Assembly (NCBI RefSeq): GCF_044597725.1
Contig: NZ_CP139003.1
Coordinates: 3,038,001-3,102,000, forward strand
Origin: Bermanella sp044597725
GTDB lineage: Bacteria > Pseudomonadota > Gammaproteobacteria > Pseudomonadales > Oceanobacteraceae
Length of the DNA: 64,000 nucleotides
Reading direction: 5' to 3'
Below, piece after piece: positions 34,603 through 43,118 of the stretch (the first letter of the stretch is position 1; each line of letters starts with the position of its first letter). The translations under genes and the position numbers were made by a program. The notes beneath the pieces were generated by a model. The model searched no databases. It worked only from the letters and a program-made list of their open reading frames with translations, and was not told the origin of the DNA.

Positions 34603-35589
34603 TTAGGCTTCTTGTACACCAAAAATTGAGGTGGCGTTTAGGCCTTGTTTTTCCATTATTTCACGCATGCGTTTTAGGGCTTCTACTTGTATTTGACGCA
34701 CGCGCTCACGAGTTAGACCTATTTCGTAGCCCACTTCTTCCAGTGTACTAATTTCATAACCACGCAAGCCAAAACGACGCGCAATCACTTCCCGTTGTTT
34801 TTCAGTTAGTTCATCTAACCAATGGTCTAAGCTGCTGCTAATGTCATCGTCCTGCAACGTTTGGCACGGGTCGCTGCCAGCTTCATCGGCAATGGTTTCC
34901 AGTATTGCTTTATCGCTGTTATATCCCATTGGTGTATCAATGGAGGTAACTCGTTCGTTTAAGCCCAGCATTTTTTTCACGTCATCAACGGGCTTTTCTA
35001 GTAATTCGGCAATTTCTTCTGCGGTGGGCTCGTGGTCAAGTTTTTGAGTAAGCTCACGCGCAGCACGTAAATATACGTTTAATTCTTTTACTACATGAAT
35101 CGGTAGTCGAATGGTTCGTGTTTGATTCATGATGGCACGTTCGATGGTTTGGCGAATCCACCATGTTGCGTAAGTAGAAAACCGGAAGCCGCGCTCTGGG
35201 TCAAATTTTTCCACTGCGCGAATAAGACCAAGATTGCCTTCTTCGATTAGGTCTAGCAGTGTTAAGCCTCGGTTTACATAGCGTCGAGCAATTTTAACAA
35301 CTAAGCGCAAATTGCTTTCAATCATGCGCTTACGACCTTTCTCGTCGCCTTTGCGTGCTAAACGTGCAAAATGCACTTCTTCTTGAGGGGTTAAAAGTGG
35401 CGAAAAGCCTATTTCATTTAGGTACAGCTGCGTCGCATCAAGGTTTTTCTGCGCGTCAGCTTCATGAGCTAAACTCGATATTTTCGATTCTTTTTTACCG
35501 GTTGTAATAGTTTCATCTACTTCCGCTAGCTCAACTACATCTGCGTCATGTTCAGCGTGTTGTGTTTTCAATTCCGTTTTAGCTGCCAT
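34603..35589 (-). CDS. rpoS: RNA polymerase sigma factor RpoS
   Basis: Stationary-phase/general stress sigma factor of 328 residues. It has regions 1.2-2 (ATQLYLNEIGFSPLLTPQEE; GLIRAVEKFDPERGFRFSTY; ATWWIRQTIERAIMNQ), region 3 and region 4 (EVIARRFGLRGYEISTLEEV; RVRQIQVEALKRMREIM). The ATG at 35589 gives the usual N-terminus; the frame extends 22 codons upstream. nlpD is directly upstream, and rpoS is usually read from a promoter inside nlpD plus its own. Confidence 0.96.
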   Translation of the reverse strand: MAAKTELKTQHAEHDADVVELAEVDETITTGKKESKISSLAHEADAQKNLDATQLYLNEIGFSPLLTPQEEVHFARLARKGDEKGRKRMIESNLRLVVKIARRYVNRGLTLLDLIEEGNLGLIRAVEKFDPERGFRFSTYATWWIRQTIERAIMNQTRTIRLPIHVVKELNVYLRAARELTQKLDHEPTAEEIAELLEKPVDDVKKMLGLNERVTSIDTPMGYNSDKAILETIADEAGSDPCQTLQDDDISSSLDHWLDELTEKQREVIARRFGLRGYEISTLEEVGYEIGLTRERVRQIQVEALKRMREIMEKQGLNATSIFGVQEA

Positions 35590-35705
35590 AGGATAGCCCC
35601 ACCAATGTCTTTTTGTTGTTATGCCGTCAGTTTTTATTACTTTTGTTAAAAGCATTCAAAACTCGTTCCAACTAACAACTTGTATTGATAATTAACCCAT
35701 TTAAT

Positions 35706-36521
35706 TTATTTCGTTGGCAAATACGTTAATGGGTCCACCGGTTTTCCATGGTTCCGAATTTCAAAGTGCAATTTCACTTTATCGGTACCACTAGAACCTA
35801 TTTCGGCAATGGGCTGTCTAGCTTTAACTTCTTGGTTCTCTTTGACTAACAATTTTTTGTTGTGTGCGTATGCGCTTAAAAATTGTTGGTTGTGTTTAAT
35901 GATCACCAAGTTTCCGTAGCCAAGTAATCCGCTACCCGCGTAGACAACGGTTCCCGCTGCTGCCGAGTAAACAGATTCCCCCAACCGACCGGCAATATCA
36001 ATCCCCTTATTGACGGGTGGTTTCGTTGAAAATTTGGCGATCACCTCTCCATCGGCAGGCCAATTCCATTCGCTGAGAGCTTGGTTAGGTTCGGGTTCTG
36101 TCGTCTTCTGTCGACTTTTATATGCACTTGGTACATTCGTCTTTTGTTGTGGTGTTGGTGTCGTCAAAGATTTGCTACTGCTTCTGCTTGCTACGCTTCG
36201 GCTAACCGTAGTACGCGATACATTAAGAGTTTGGCCAGGATAAATTGTATAGGGATGACTAATTCCGTTAGCACGCGCTAACGCTTTGTAATCCCATCCG
36301 TAACGGAACGCCACCGAAAACAAGGTATCGCCTCTGGTGACGGTATATTCGTTATCGCGGGGGAAATCATTAGAGAACTTTTCATGTACAGAGACAAAAC
36401 CCGTACAACCAGTCATACACACCATAAGCATCATGGTTATAAGCAGATGCAAATGGTTCTTGATTACTGTGTTTTGTCGGGTTTTTTGACGCTTTATTTT
36501 TAGCGTACTTTTCTTGAGCAT
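35706..36521 (-). CDS. nlpD: NlpD, LysM/M23-type lipoprotein activator of amidase
   Basis: A 271-residue outer-membrane lipoprotein that activates the amidase AmiC for septal peptidoglycan splitting. Lipobox MTGC near residue 38, one LysM domain (about 58-103: YTVTRGDTLFSVAFRYGW; YPGQTLNVSR), a Ser/Thr/Pro-rich linker and a C-terminal LytM (M23-like) domain (about 150-270). The LytM domain has KGIDIAG where active peptidases have a metal-binding HxxxD, so it should be non-catalytic, as in known NlpD. It is the usual upstream neighbour of rpoS. Confidence 0.93.
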   Translation of the reverse strand: MLKKSTLKIKRQKTRQNTVIKNHLHLLITMMLMVCMTGCTGFVSVHEKFSNDFPRDNEYTVTRGDTLFSVAFRYGWDYKALARANGISHPYTIYPGQTLNVSRTTVSRSVASRSSSKSLTTPTPQQKTNVPSAYKSRQKTTEPEPNQALSEWNWPADGEVIAKFSTKPPVNKGIDIAGRLGESVYSAAAGTVVYAGSGLLGYGNLVIIKHNQQFLSAYAHNKKLLVKENQEVKARQPIAEIGSSGTDKVKLHFEIRNHGKPVDPLTYLPTK

Positions 36522-36689
36522 GACCAGCCTAATTTTTATACTTTATTAGTGTTTCTAATTATCTTTTTAGTCGATATTAATCTAAAAAAATGTGTTAGTT
36601 CACAATTTGTTACATAGATTTCTGTATTTTGCCAAATTTTTGCTTATGAACTTTGGCTTTTTATACCTTTTTGATGGGTTTACATCTGT

Positions 36690-37598
36690 CTATTTAGCAG
36701 CCAATTTAGTTCTTTTTTGGGCTATTGCCATACTTAAAACAATCCCCATTCCCAATATACAGGCTATTATTGCTACTGTAATTTGTGGAGTTTCCACCAA
36801 CCAAGGGGCAACTGGCCATTCCGATAGAGGTATAATCTTGCCTTCACTATTCACACGAGTGCTCAGTACTTCACGCCATGGCCACAGTTTAGCCAGTGCT
36901 CCCAGCATAAAGCCACTTAATAGCATCATGGTGGCATCGTGGAATCGATCCAAGAGCCATGCTAACACGCGTGAAAACATCATGATGCCGACTATGCACC
37001 CCACTGCAAACAAGGCCAAGGTACTCAGTTCTAATGCTTTTACCGCCGCAATGATCACGCTATACATGCCTAATAACAGCAGTATAAAGCTTCCTGATAT
37101 GCCCGGTAAGATCATGGCACAAATAGCAAGGGCTCCCGAGCCAATTATAATAAATGCACTTGGGTTGACTTGAGTGGGCGTTATAACACTTATGCTGGCT
37201 GCCACAACTATGCCGACAAAGCACAAAAATAGGTATTGGGGGCGATACCATTTGATAGGTCGCATGATGTAAATAGCCGAAGCCAAGACTAAACCAAAAA
37301 ATAGCGACCAAACAAAAATAGGGAATTGTTCAAGGCAATAATGAATAATTTGCGCCAATAATAAGATACTCGTGGCCATGCCGCTTAATAATACAAGCAA
37401 AAAGCTGCCGTCTATTTGTTGCCACGCGGCAGCAATGCCCCGCTTATGCCATGTTTTTAGGGTATCAATACCTATACTTTTGATGGCATGAACCAAACGA
37501 CTATAAATACCCGTTAATAATGCGATTGTACCGCCTGATACCCCTGGCACGATGTCGGCTGCGCCCATGGCCATACCGCGAAAAAAATGTCCTAACAA
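36690..37598 (-). CDS. DUF368 (PopT-type) polyprenyl-phosphate transporter
   Basis: A 302-residue polytopic membrane protein with the DUF368 signature near the N-terminus (GMAMGAADIVPGVSGGTIALL) and its internal echo (ICAMILPGISGSFILLLLGM), which mark two inverted repeats. DUF368 proteins have been assigned a role in recycling undecaprenyl phosphate across the inner membrane. It lies between pcm (10 bases) and nlpD and is probably co-transcribed with the surE-pcm unit. About eight hydrophobic helices are visible. Confidence 0.88.
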   Translation of the reverse strand: MLGHFFRGMAMGAADIVPGVSGGTIALLTGIYSRLVHAIKSIGIDTLKTWHKRGIAAAWQQIDGSFLLVLLSGMATSILLLAQIIHYCLEQFPIFVWSLFFGLVLASAIYIMRPIKWYRPQYLFLCFVGIVVAASISVITPTQVNPSAFIIIGSGALAICAMILPGISGSFILLLLGMYSVIIAAVKALELSTLALFAVGCIVGIMMFSRVLAWLLDRFHDATMMLLSGFMLGALAKLWPWREVLSTRVNSEGKIIPLSEWPVAPWLVETPQITVAIIACILGMGIVLSMAIAQKRTKLAAK

Positions 37599-37607
37599 GG
37601 TTGTCTC

Positions 37608-38243
37608 CTAGGTTTGTAAGCCCGTTAGCATGGGTACAAATTTAACTTCTTCGATGGTTTCTTTTTCGAAACCCTCTTCGGTTCGTGTCACTAGTGTTAA
37701 ATGCTGCTGACGATCATCACCAATGGGAATAATAAGCTGACCGCCTACTTTTAACTGTTCGGCTAATTGTACCGGTACATGGTCCGGCGCCGCAGCCGAT
37801 AGTATTGCATCGTACGGGCCTTCATCGGGCCAGCCCCAATTTCCATCGGAATGCTGACATTTGACGTTGTGGACTCTCAAGAGTTGCATGCGTTGTTTGG
37901 CTTTTTTCTGCAGAGGTGCAATGCGTTCCACGCTATAAACACGGTTTACTAGCTGAGACAAAATGACCGCTTGATAGCCACAACCTGTGCCTATTTCTAA
38001 CACACTCTCTAGAGGGCCTTGGCGGAGCAGTATTTCCGTCATACGGGCAACAATGTAGGGCTGACTTATGGTTTGGCCATAGCCTATGGGTAATGCGGTG
38101 TCTTCATAAGCTCGATGACTAAGCGCTTCATCTACAAATATATGGCGTGGCGTATTTGCCATGACTTCAAGCACATCTGGGTTTTTAATACCGCGTTCTA
38201 TTAATCGATTGACAAGTCGGTCTCGGGTTCGCTGGCTGGTCAT
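37608..38243 (-). CDS. pcm: Protein-L-isoaspartate O-methyltransferase Pcm
   Basis: Repairs isoaspartyl residues in aged proteins using SAM. The 211-residue form begins MTSQRTRDRLVNRLIERGI as in many relatives; a GTG ten codons upstream (38273), overlapping the surE stop, is the other choice. Motifs are RHIFVDEALSHRAYEDTALP, QTISQPYIVARM, and the SAM loop VLEIGTGCGYQAVIL. It follows surE as in most gammaproteobacteria. Confidence 0.95.
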   Translation of the reverse strand: MTSQRTRDRLVNRLIERGIKNPDVLEVMANTPRHIFVDEALSHRAYEDTALPIGYGQTISQPYIVARMTEILLRQGPLESVLEIGTGCGYQAVILSQLVNRVYSVERIAPLQKKAKQRMQLLRVHNVKCQHSDGNWGWPDEGPYDAILSAAAPDHVPVQLAEQLKVGGQLIIPIGDDRQQHLTLVTRTEEGFEKETIEEVKFVPMLTGLQT

Positions 38244-38269
38244 GCCAATGCCCTGTAGCTGCAATGGCG

Positions 38270-39007
38270 TCACAAGTTCAGCTCCCTTAACTGATTTAAC
38301 GACTCATGGTGTGTCATATCTACGTGTATCGGTGTGATTGATACAAAACCCTTTTCCACCGCATGAAAGTCGGTATCTTCGGCATTATCCGCAACATGCC
38401 CAACGGCACTTATCCAATAGCATTCTTTGCCTCTGGGGTTTTCAGTTTTAACTGGGTTATCACTGCGATGACGGTGGCCCAATCGTGTGATTGCCACGCC
38501 TTTTAATTCGGCATACGGTCGGTCGGGCACGTTAACGTTAAGTAAGGTTCGAGGTGGTAAGTTAAGTTCACGAAGTTTGGGTAATAAGTCGATGATTACT
38601 TGGGCGGCGGTTTCAAAATGTTGTTTTCCTGCAAGGGATACAGCAATCGGGAATCGAGCTAAAAAGCGTCCCTCCATGGCCGCAGCAACAGTGCCACTGT
38701 AAATCACGTCATCACCTAAGTTAGCGCCACTGTTAATACCCGATATCACCATTTCGGGTTTGTTTTCACTAAACTGGCTAATGCCTAGATGAACACAATC
38801 GGTAGGTGTTCCGTTAACACTGATAAATTCATTATCTAAGTATATGGGGTGCAAAGGGCGATCAAGGGTTAACGAGTTACTGGCACCACTTCGATCTCTA
38901 TCGGGGGCCACCACCTGAATGTTATAACCCGCCTGCTGGCAATACTTTGCCAAAGTCGCTAGGCCCGGTGCATGAACGCCATCGTCATTGGATAATAATA
39001 TATGCAT
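38270..39007 (-). CDS. surE: 5'/3'-nucleotidase SurE (cytoplasmic)
   Basis: Survival protein E, 245 residues, dephosphorylates nucleoside monophosphates and polyphosphate. Motifs: LLSNDDGVHAPG with metal Asp pair, APDRDRSGASNSLTL, SGINSGANLGDDVIYSGT. Ten bases after truD, and either four bases overlapping or 26 before pcm depending on the pcm start. It has an exported paralogue at 26884-27885. Confidence 0.96.
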   Translation of the reverse strand: MHILLSNDDGVHAPGLATLAKYCQQAGYNIQVVAPDRDRSGASNSLTLDRPLHPIYLDNEFISVNGTPTDCVHLGISQFSENKPEMVISGINSGANLGDDVIYSGTVAAAMEGRFLARFPIAVSLAGKQHFETAAQVIIDLLPKLRELNLPPRTLLNVNVPDRPYAELKGVAITRLGHRHRSDNPVKTENPRGKECYWISAVGHVADNAEDTDFHAVEKGFVSITPIHVDMTHHESLNQLRELNL

Positions 39008-39016
39008 GTTTAACGA

Positions 39017-40075
39017 CTACTCCTCGTGCTCGTGACTGGAAGCCACTTGCACATCGCCCAATTCTCGCAGGATTGAAGTAGCAAAATACCCCGACCCTAA
39101 ACTAAACGTTAATGTTAAGGTTTGATCATTTTGCCATTGCCAACTTAAATCAGGAACCAATAAACGCGTAATACGCCGTTCCTGTTTTAAACCTTGTTTG
39201 GCAATACCTTGACTTAACGTTGGGTATGTCTCGGCGATATCCTCTTCAAGATTTTGCAGCTCAAGTTCACTAAGGCTTTCGCCTTTGCCCCATAACGCAC
39301 AAGTTGGGTGAATAATTTGGTCGCGCCAGCGCTGCTTTTCTGCTGATGTATTCTCTTGTTTAAAACCCCGCAAGCTACCTTTAAAACCGAATACTTCACC
39401 TTTTAGAGGTGAGGTCCAAGTCTGCTCTCGAACTCGCTGCGCTAGCATTTCATTAAATAGAAATGAGCGTACTGCGGATAAGTACATGGACGCTTTTTGT
39501 CGGTTACGTGGGCGCTTACCCGATACAATTAATGCTTCACCTTGAACGATGTTATCGTAGTTGCGGCCAAATCGCTGCTCGCCAAAATAATTAGGAACAC
39601 CCTGATCTCTTATTAAAGATAAGCGATTATTAATCTCGTCTTGATTCCCTTCTACTTGGCGTAAGGTAATAGAAAATCGGTTACCGCCTAAATTGCCACG
39701 TTTCAGTTTTACCCCATAAAAACCCTGAGATAAAAGCCTAAACTCATCTTTGTTAAATAAGGTGCTAACATCGGGAATACGTTTTTCTGCAGGGATACTA
39801 AACCATTGACGGGTTACGGCATGGCGATCTTTTAATCCTGCATAGCCAATGTCTTTTAAATCTATCTTTGCATGATTAGCAAGTTGTCGTGCTAACCATT
39901 GGGTATTCGCGCCCTTTTTTTCGATAAAAAGATATAAGTGCGGGCCTGTGTCTTTTAATTTTCGATCACTGATCTCGGTAACATCAAAATCTTCATCTTG
40001 TGTACGAAATTGCGCTCGCATTGATAGTGGTTTATATGCCTTTGGCCATTGCTTGGCCTGGCTTTGGTAATCCAT
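39017..40075 (-). CDS. truD: tRNA pseudouridine(13) synthase TruD
   Basis: Forms pseudouridine 13 in tRNA-Glu. The 352-residue product has the catalytic motif GYAGLKDRHAVTRQWFSI (Asp nucleophile in KDRH), RGNLGGNRFSITLR, and GVPNYFGEQRFGRN. It lies 11 bases after ispF and nine before surE. Confidence 0.95.
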   Translation of the reverse strand: MDYQSQAKQWPKAYKPLSMRAQFRTQDEDFDVTEISDRKLKDTGPHLYLFIEKKGANTQWLARQLANHAKIDLKDIGYAGLKDRHAVTRQWFSIPAEKRIPDVSTLFNKDEFRLLSQGFYGVKLKRGNLGGNRFSITLRQVEGNQDEINNRLSLIRDQGVPNYFGEQRFGRNYDNIVQGEALIVSGKRPRNRQKASMYLSAVRSFLFNEMLAQRVREQTWTSPLKGEVFGFKGSLRGFKQENTSAEKQRWRDQIIHPTCALWGKGESLSELELQNLEEDIAETYPTLSQGIAKQGLKQERRITRLLVPDLSWQWQNDQTLTLTFSLGSGYFATSILRELGDVQVASSHEHEE

Positions 40076-40086
40076 CGCTAACTTTC

Positions 40087-40581
40087 CTAAGCGGGCTTAT
40101 GATGTAAAAGCGTCACAGCTTCCACCGCAATACCTTCTTTACGACCGACGAAGCCCAGCTTTTCGGTGGTGGTCGCTTTAACATTAACTTGTTGTAAATC
40201 GAGCTGTAAATCTTGGCTTATGCATTGCCGCATATTTTGAATATGGGGCGCCATCTTAGGTGCTTGCGCCATAATCGTAATGTCGATATTAGAAATTACA
40301 TAATCTTTGGCCAATACGCTCAGCCAAACTTGTTGCAATAATTGACGGCTATCTGCATTTTCAAAATTAGGGTCGTCATCCGGGAAGTGATGCCCAATAT
40401 CGCCTAATGCAGCAGCCCCAAGTAGGGCATCACACAATGCATGCAATACAACATCACCATCGCTATGGGCAAGCAATTCACAACTGTAAGGAATTGCCAC
40501 GCCTCCCATCATAATATGAGCATTGTCTTTAGGTTCGGAAAACTTATGAACGTCGAAGCCGTGTCCAATACGAAAGGTCAT
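40087..40581 (-). CDS. ispF: 2-C-methyl-D-erythritol 2,4-cyclodiphosphate synthase IspF
   Basis: Fifth step of the non-mevalonate isoprenoid route. The 164-residue enzyme has the metal site RIGHGFDVHKF (Asp and His), SDGDVVLHALCDALLGAAALG, and the C-terminal ATTTEKLGFVGRKEGIAVEA. It follows ispD by nine bases, the standard pair. Confidence 0.96.
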   Translation of the reverse strand: MTFRIGHGFDVHKFSEPKDNAHIMMGGVAIPYSCELLAHSDGDVVLHALCDALLGAAALGDIGHHFPDDDPNFENADSRQLLQQVWLSVLAKDYVISNIDITIMAQAPKMAPHIQNMRQCISQDLQLDLQQVNVKATTTEKLGFVGRKEGIAVEAVTLLHHKPA

Positions 40582-40590
40582 GGGTGCTCC

Positions 40591-41277
40591 CTATTCTACT
40601 AACGATAAATAATGCTCGACCAACGTCAAATCGCTTGGTTGAGTCACTTTAATATTACTGGCATTTCCCGGCACGATTTTGGGCTGTAAGCCGGCGTACT
40701 CTAATGCACTGGCTTCATCAGTAATTATTCGGTTTTGAGCTAATGCATCTTCAATTGCATTTATTAACACGCCTATTGGCGCTAACTGCGGAGTTAATGC
40801 ATGCCATAGCAATGCACGATCGACCGTTTCCGTTATTTGTCCTTGGGCGTTTGTTCGCTTCATGGTATCACGCACCGACATACCTAAAATAACGCCATCT
40901 CTATGTCGTTGAGCAAATAGGTTTTGTAGATCTTGCTGTGCGATACACGGTCTTGCAACATCATGCACCATAACCCAATCATCTTGCTGTGCGCCGTTAT
41001 CAAGCAGTGTATGCAACCCATTTAAGACCGAGTCAACACGTTCATGACCTCCATCACAGGTAATGAGGTTTTGGGCTTTTGCTATTTTGAGTTGAGAAAA
41101 CGTTTGATCGTGCTGTGCAATGGGTAAAATAATTTTTTCGATGGGTGGAAAAGCGAGCAATCGTTGTAAAGTATGCTCTAGAATGGTTTGGCCATGTAGC
41201 GTTAAATACTGCTTGGGTATATCCGCACCCATGCGTTTGCCAACACCAGCAGCGGGCACAACGGCATACAAACTCAT
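40591..41277 (-). CDS. ispD: 2-C-methyl-D-erythritol 4-phosphate cytidylyltransferase IspD
   Basis: Third step of the non-mevalonate route, using CTP. The 228-residue product opens with the nucleotide-binding motif VVPAAGVGKRMGADIPKQY and has VMVHDVARPCI and TDEASALEYAG. Its ATG overlaps the ftsB stop by four bases, and ispF follows. Confidence 0.96.
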   Translation of the reverse strand: MSLYAVVPAAGVGKRMGADIPKQYLTLHGQTILEHTLQRLLAFPPIEKIILPIAQHDQTFSQLKIAKAQNLITCDGGHERVDSVLNGLHTLLDNGAQQDDWVMVHDVARPCIAQQDLQNLFAQRHRDGVILGMSVRDTMKRTNAQGQITETVDRALLWHALTPQLAPIGVLINAIEDALAQNRIITDEASALEYAGLQPKIVPGNASNIKVTQPSDLTLVEHYLSLVE

Positions 41278-41576
41278 GGTGTGGATTGACCTTTTACCGT
41301 TATAAAATATGTCTCTCCCTGTTTAATCATGCCTAGTTCCTTGCGTGCTTTGGCCTCTAATGAATCCATTCCCGACCTAAGTGACATGATCTCTTCTGTT
41401 AATACTTGGTTTTTAGCTTCTATTTCGGCGTTGTTTTCTTTGCGCTCGGCTATCAATCCTTCCATACGCCAATTAGCCATCACACCACTATGGTCAAACC
41501 AAAGTTGATACTGCAATACTAAAAATAATGCGGCGGCAAGAATTTTCCAGCCTTGACGTTTGATGAGTTCGAACAT
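41274..41576 (-). CDS. ftsB: Cell division protein FtsB
   Basis: A 100-residue bitopic septum protein (FtsQLB complex): short cytoplasmic start, one membrane helix (ILAAALFLVLQYQLW), then a periplasmic coiled coil (residues about 40-75). The conserved C-terminal EAKARKELGMIKQGETYF is present. A start three codons upstream (41585) is possible; no strong ribosome-binding site decides. ispD overlaps its end. Confidence 0.93.
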   Translation of the reverse strand: MFELIKRQGWKILAAALFLVLQYQLWFDHSGVMANWRMEGLIAERKENNAEIEAKNQVLTEEIMSLRSGMDSLEAKARKELGMIKQGETYFITVKGQSTP

Positions 41577-41645
41577 AAGCGGCATTTATGATTATCCGTT
41601 ATTAGAGGTGCCCTTAAGCCACATGGACTGCTTTATAAAAGCAAT

Positions 41646-41687
41646 TCACCAAGAGCTGAGCCTATACTAGGCTCAAACTCTTGGTGA
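41646..41687. other. Strong stem-loop between eno and ftsB
   Basis: TCACCAAGAG (41646-41655) pairs with CTCTTGGTGA (41678-41687), and an inner GAGCC/GGCTC stem extends it. No T-run follows on either strand, so it is not a standard intrinsic terminator; it may be a rho-independent-like or mRNA-stabilising structure after eno. Confidence 0.55.
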
Positions 41688-41719
41688 GCAAACATTCACG
41701 CAAAGAAGCGGGGCTTAAA

Positions 41720-43012
41720 TTACTGCCCTTTTACTTCTTTTAAACCATTATAAACAGCTTTATCGCCAAGTTGTTCTTGAATGCGAAGCAGACGGTTATA
41801 TTTGGCTACACGGTCAGAACGGCATAAAGAGCCTGTTTTTATCTGACCTGCACAAGTACCCACGGCTAAGTCCGCAATAGTTGTGTCTTCTGTTTCACCT
41901 GAACGGTGAGAAATAACCGCTGTATAACCCGCATCTTTTGCCATTTTAATGGCTTCTAAGGTTTCAGTTAATGAACCAATTTGATTGAATTTGATTAGGA
42001 TTGAATTGGCAATGCTCTTTTCAATGCCTTCTTTCAAAATTTTGGTATTAGTCACAAATAAATCATCACCAACCAATTGTACTTTGCTGCCTAATTTCTC
42101 AGTTTGATATTTCCAGCCATCCCAATCCGACTCGTCTTGACCGTCTTCGATGGAGACAATCGGATACGCTTCACATAACTCAGCAAGGTAGTCAGAAAAC
42201 TCTTCAGCGTTGAAAACTTTGCCTTCGCCGCTTAGGTCATATTTTCCGTCTTTATAAAATTCTGAGGCAGCACAGTCTAAGGCTAGAGTTACATCTTTAC
42301 CTAGCTCATAACCAGCTTGTGCAATCGCTTCTTTGATAACAGCAAGTGCATCAGCGTTAGATGCCAAGTTTGGAGCAAAGCCACCTTCGTCACCTACCGC
42401 TGTATTAAGACCTTTTGCCTTAAGTACGGTTTTCAAGTTGTGGAAAATTTCGGCACCGGCACGTAAACCTTCAGAGAACGAAGTAAAACCAACAGGCTGT
42501 ACCATAAACTCTTGAATATCGACGTTGTTATCGGCGTGCTCACCACCATTTAAAATGTTCATCATTGGTAGCGGCATGCTGAATTCCCCCGCGGTACCGT
42601 TCAACTCAGCAATGTGTTCGTAAAGTTCAATTCCTTTGGCTTGAGCGGCTGCTTTTGCTGCGGCTAACGAAACCGCTAGAATAGCGTTTGCGCCAAGCTT
42701 AGCCTTGTTTTCAGTACCATCAAGGTCGATCATTTTAGCATCTAGGGCTTTTTGATCGGTTGCGTCCATACCAATCAAGGCTGCTTTAATATCGTTATTG
42801 ATGTTAGCAACCGCTTTTAAAACGCCTTTACCCATATAACGTGATTTATCACCATCGCGTAGCTCTAATGCTTCACGCGAACCAGTAGAGGCACCAGAAG
42901 GAGCACATGCGGTACCAAAAAAGCCGCCTTCCAATAATACGTCTGCTTCAACCGTTGGGTTGCCGCGGCTATCCATAACTTCACGGGCTTTAACGTCGAT
43001 GATTTTCGCCAT
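41720..43012 (-). CDS. eno: Enolase
   Basis: Converts 2-phosphoglycerate to phosphoenolpyruvate in glycolysis; also part of the RNA degradosome in relatives. The 430-residue product has the opening MAKIIDVKAREVMDSRGNPT, the proton-shuttle region GDEGGFAPN, metal ligands in VGDDLFVTN and the SHRSGETED motif. The start at 43012 gives the conserved N-terminus with GGAG upstream. kdsA, often between pyrG and eno, is absent. Confidence 0.97.
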   Translation of the reverse strand: MAKIIDVKAREVMDSRGNPTVEADVLLEGGFFGTACAPSGASTGSREALELRDGDKSRYMGKGVLKAVANINNDIKAALIGMDATDQKALDAKMIDLDGTENKAKLGANAILAVSLAAAKAAAQAKGIELYEHIAELNGTAGEFSMPLPMMNILNGGEHADNNVDIQEFMVQPVGFTSFSEGLRAGAEIFHNLKTVLKAKGLNTAVGDEGGFAPNLASNADALAVIKEAIAQAGYELGKDVTLALDCAASEFYKDGKYDLSGEGKVFNAEEFSDYLAELCEAYPIVSIEDGQDESDWDGWKYQTEKLGSKVQLVGDDLFVTNTKILKEGIEKSIANSILIKFNQIGSLTETLEAIKMAKDAGYTAVISHRSGETEDTTIADLAVGTCAGQIKTGSLCRSDRVAKYNRLLRIQEQLGDKAVYNGLKEVKGQ

Positions 43013-43075
43013 GATGGTGCTTATCTCCAAATGTAAGTCAGTGTTAAATTCGAATATTTAATGTCTAGATGTATG

Positions 43076-43106
43076 AAAAAGGGGTTAAGTGTACCTTAAC
43101 CCCTTT
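43076..43106 (-). terminator. pyrG terminator
   Basis: GGGGTTAAG (43081-43089) pairs with CTTAACCCC (43095-43103); on the minus strand five T follow. It lies just past the pyrG stop and would separate pyrG from eno. Confidence 0.85.
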
Positions 43107-43118
43107 CAAATGTACTGT

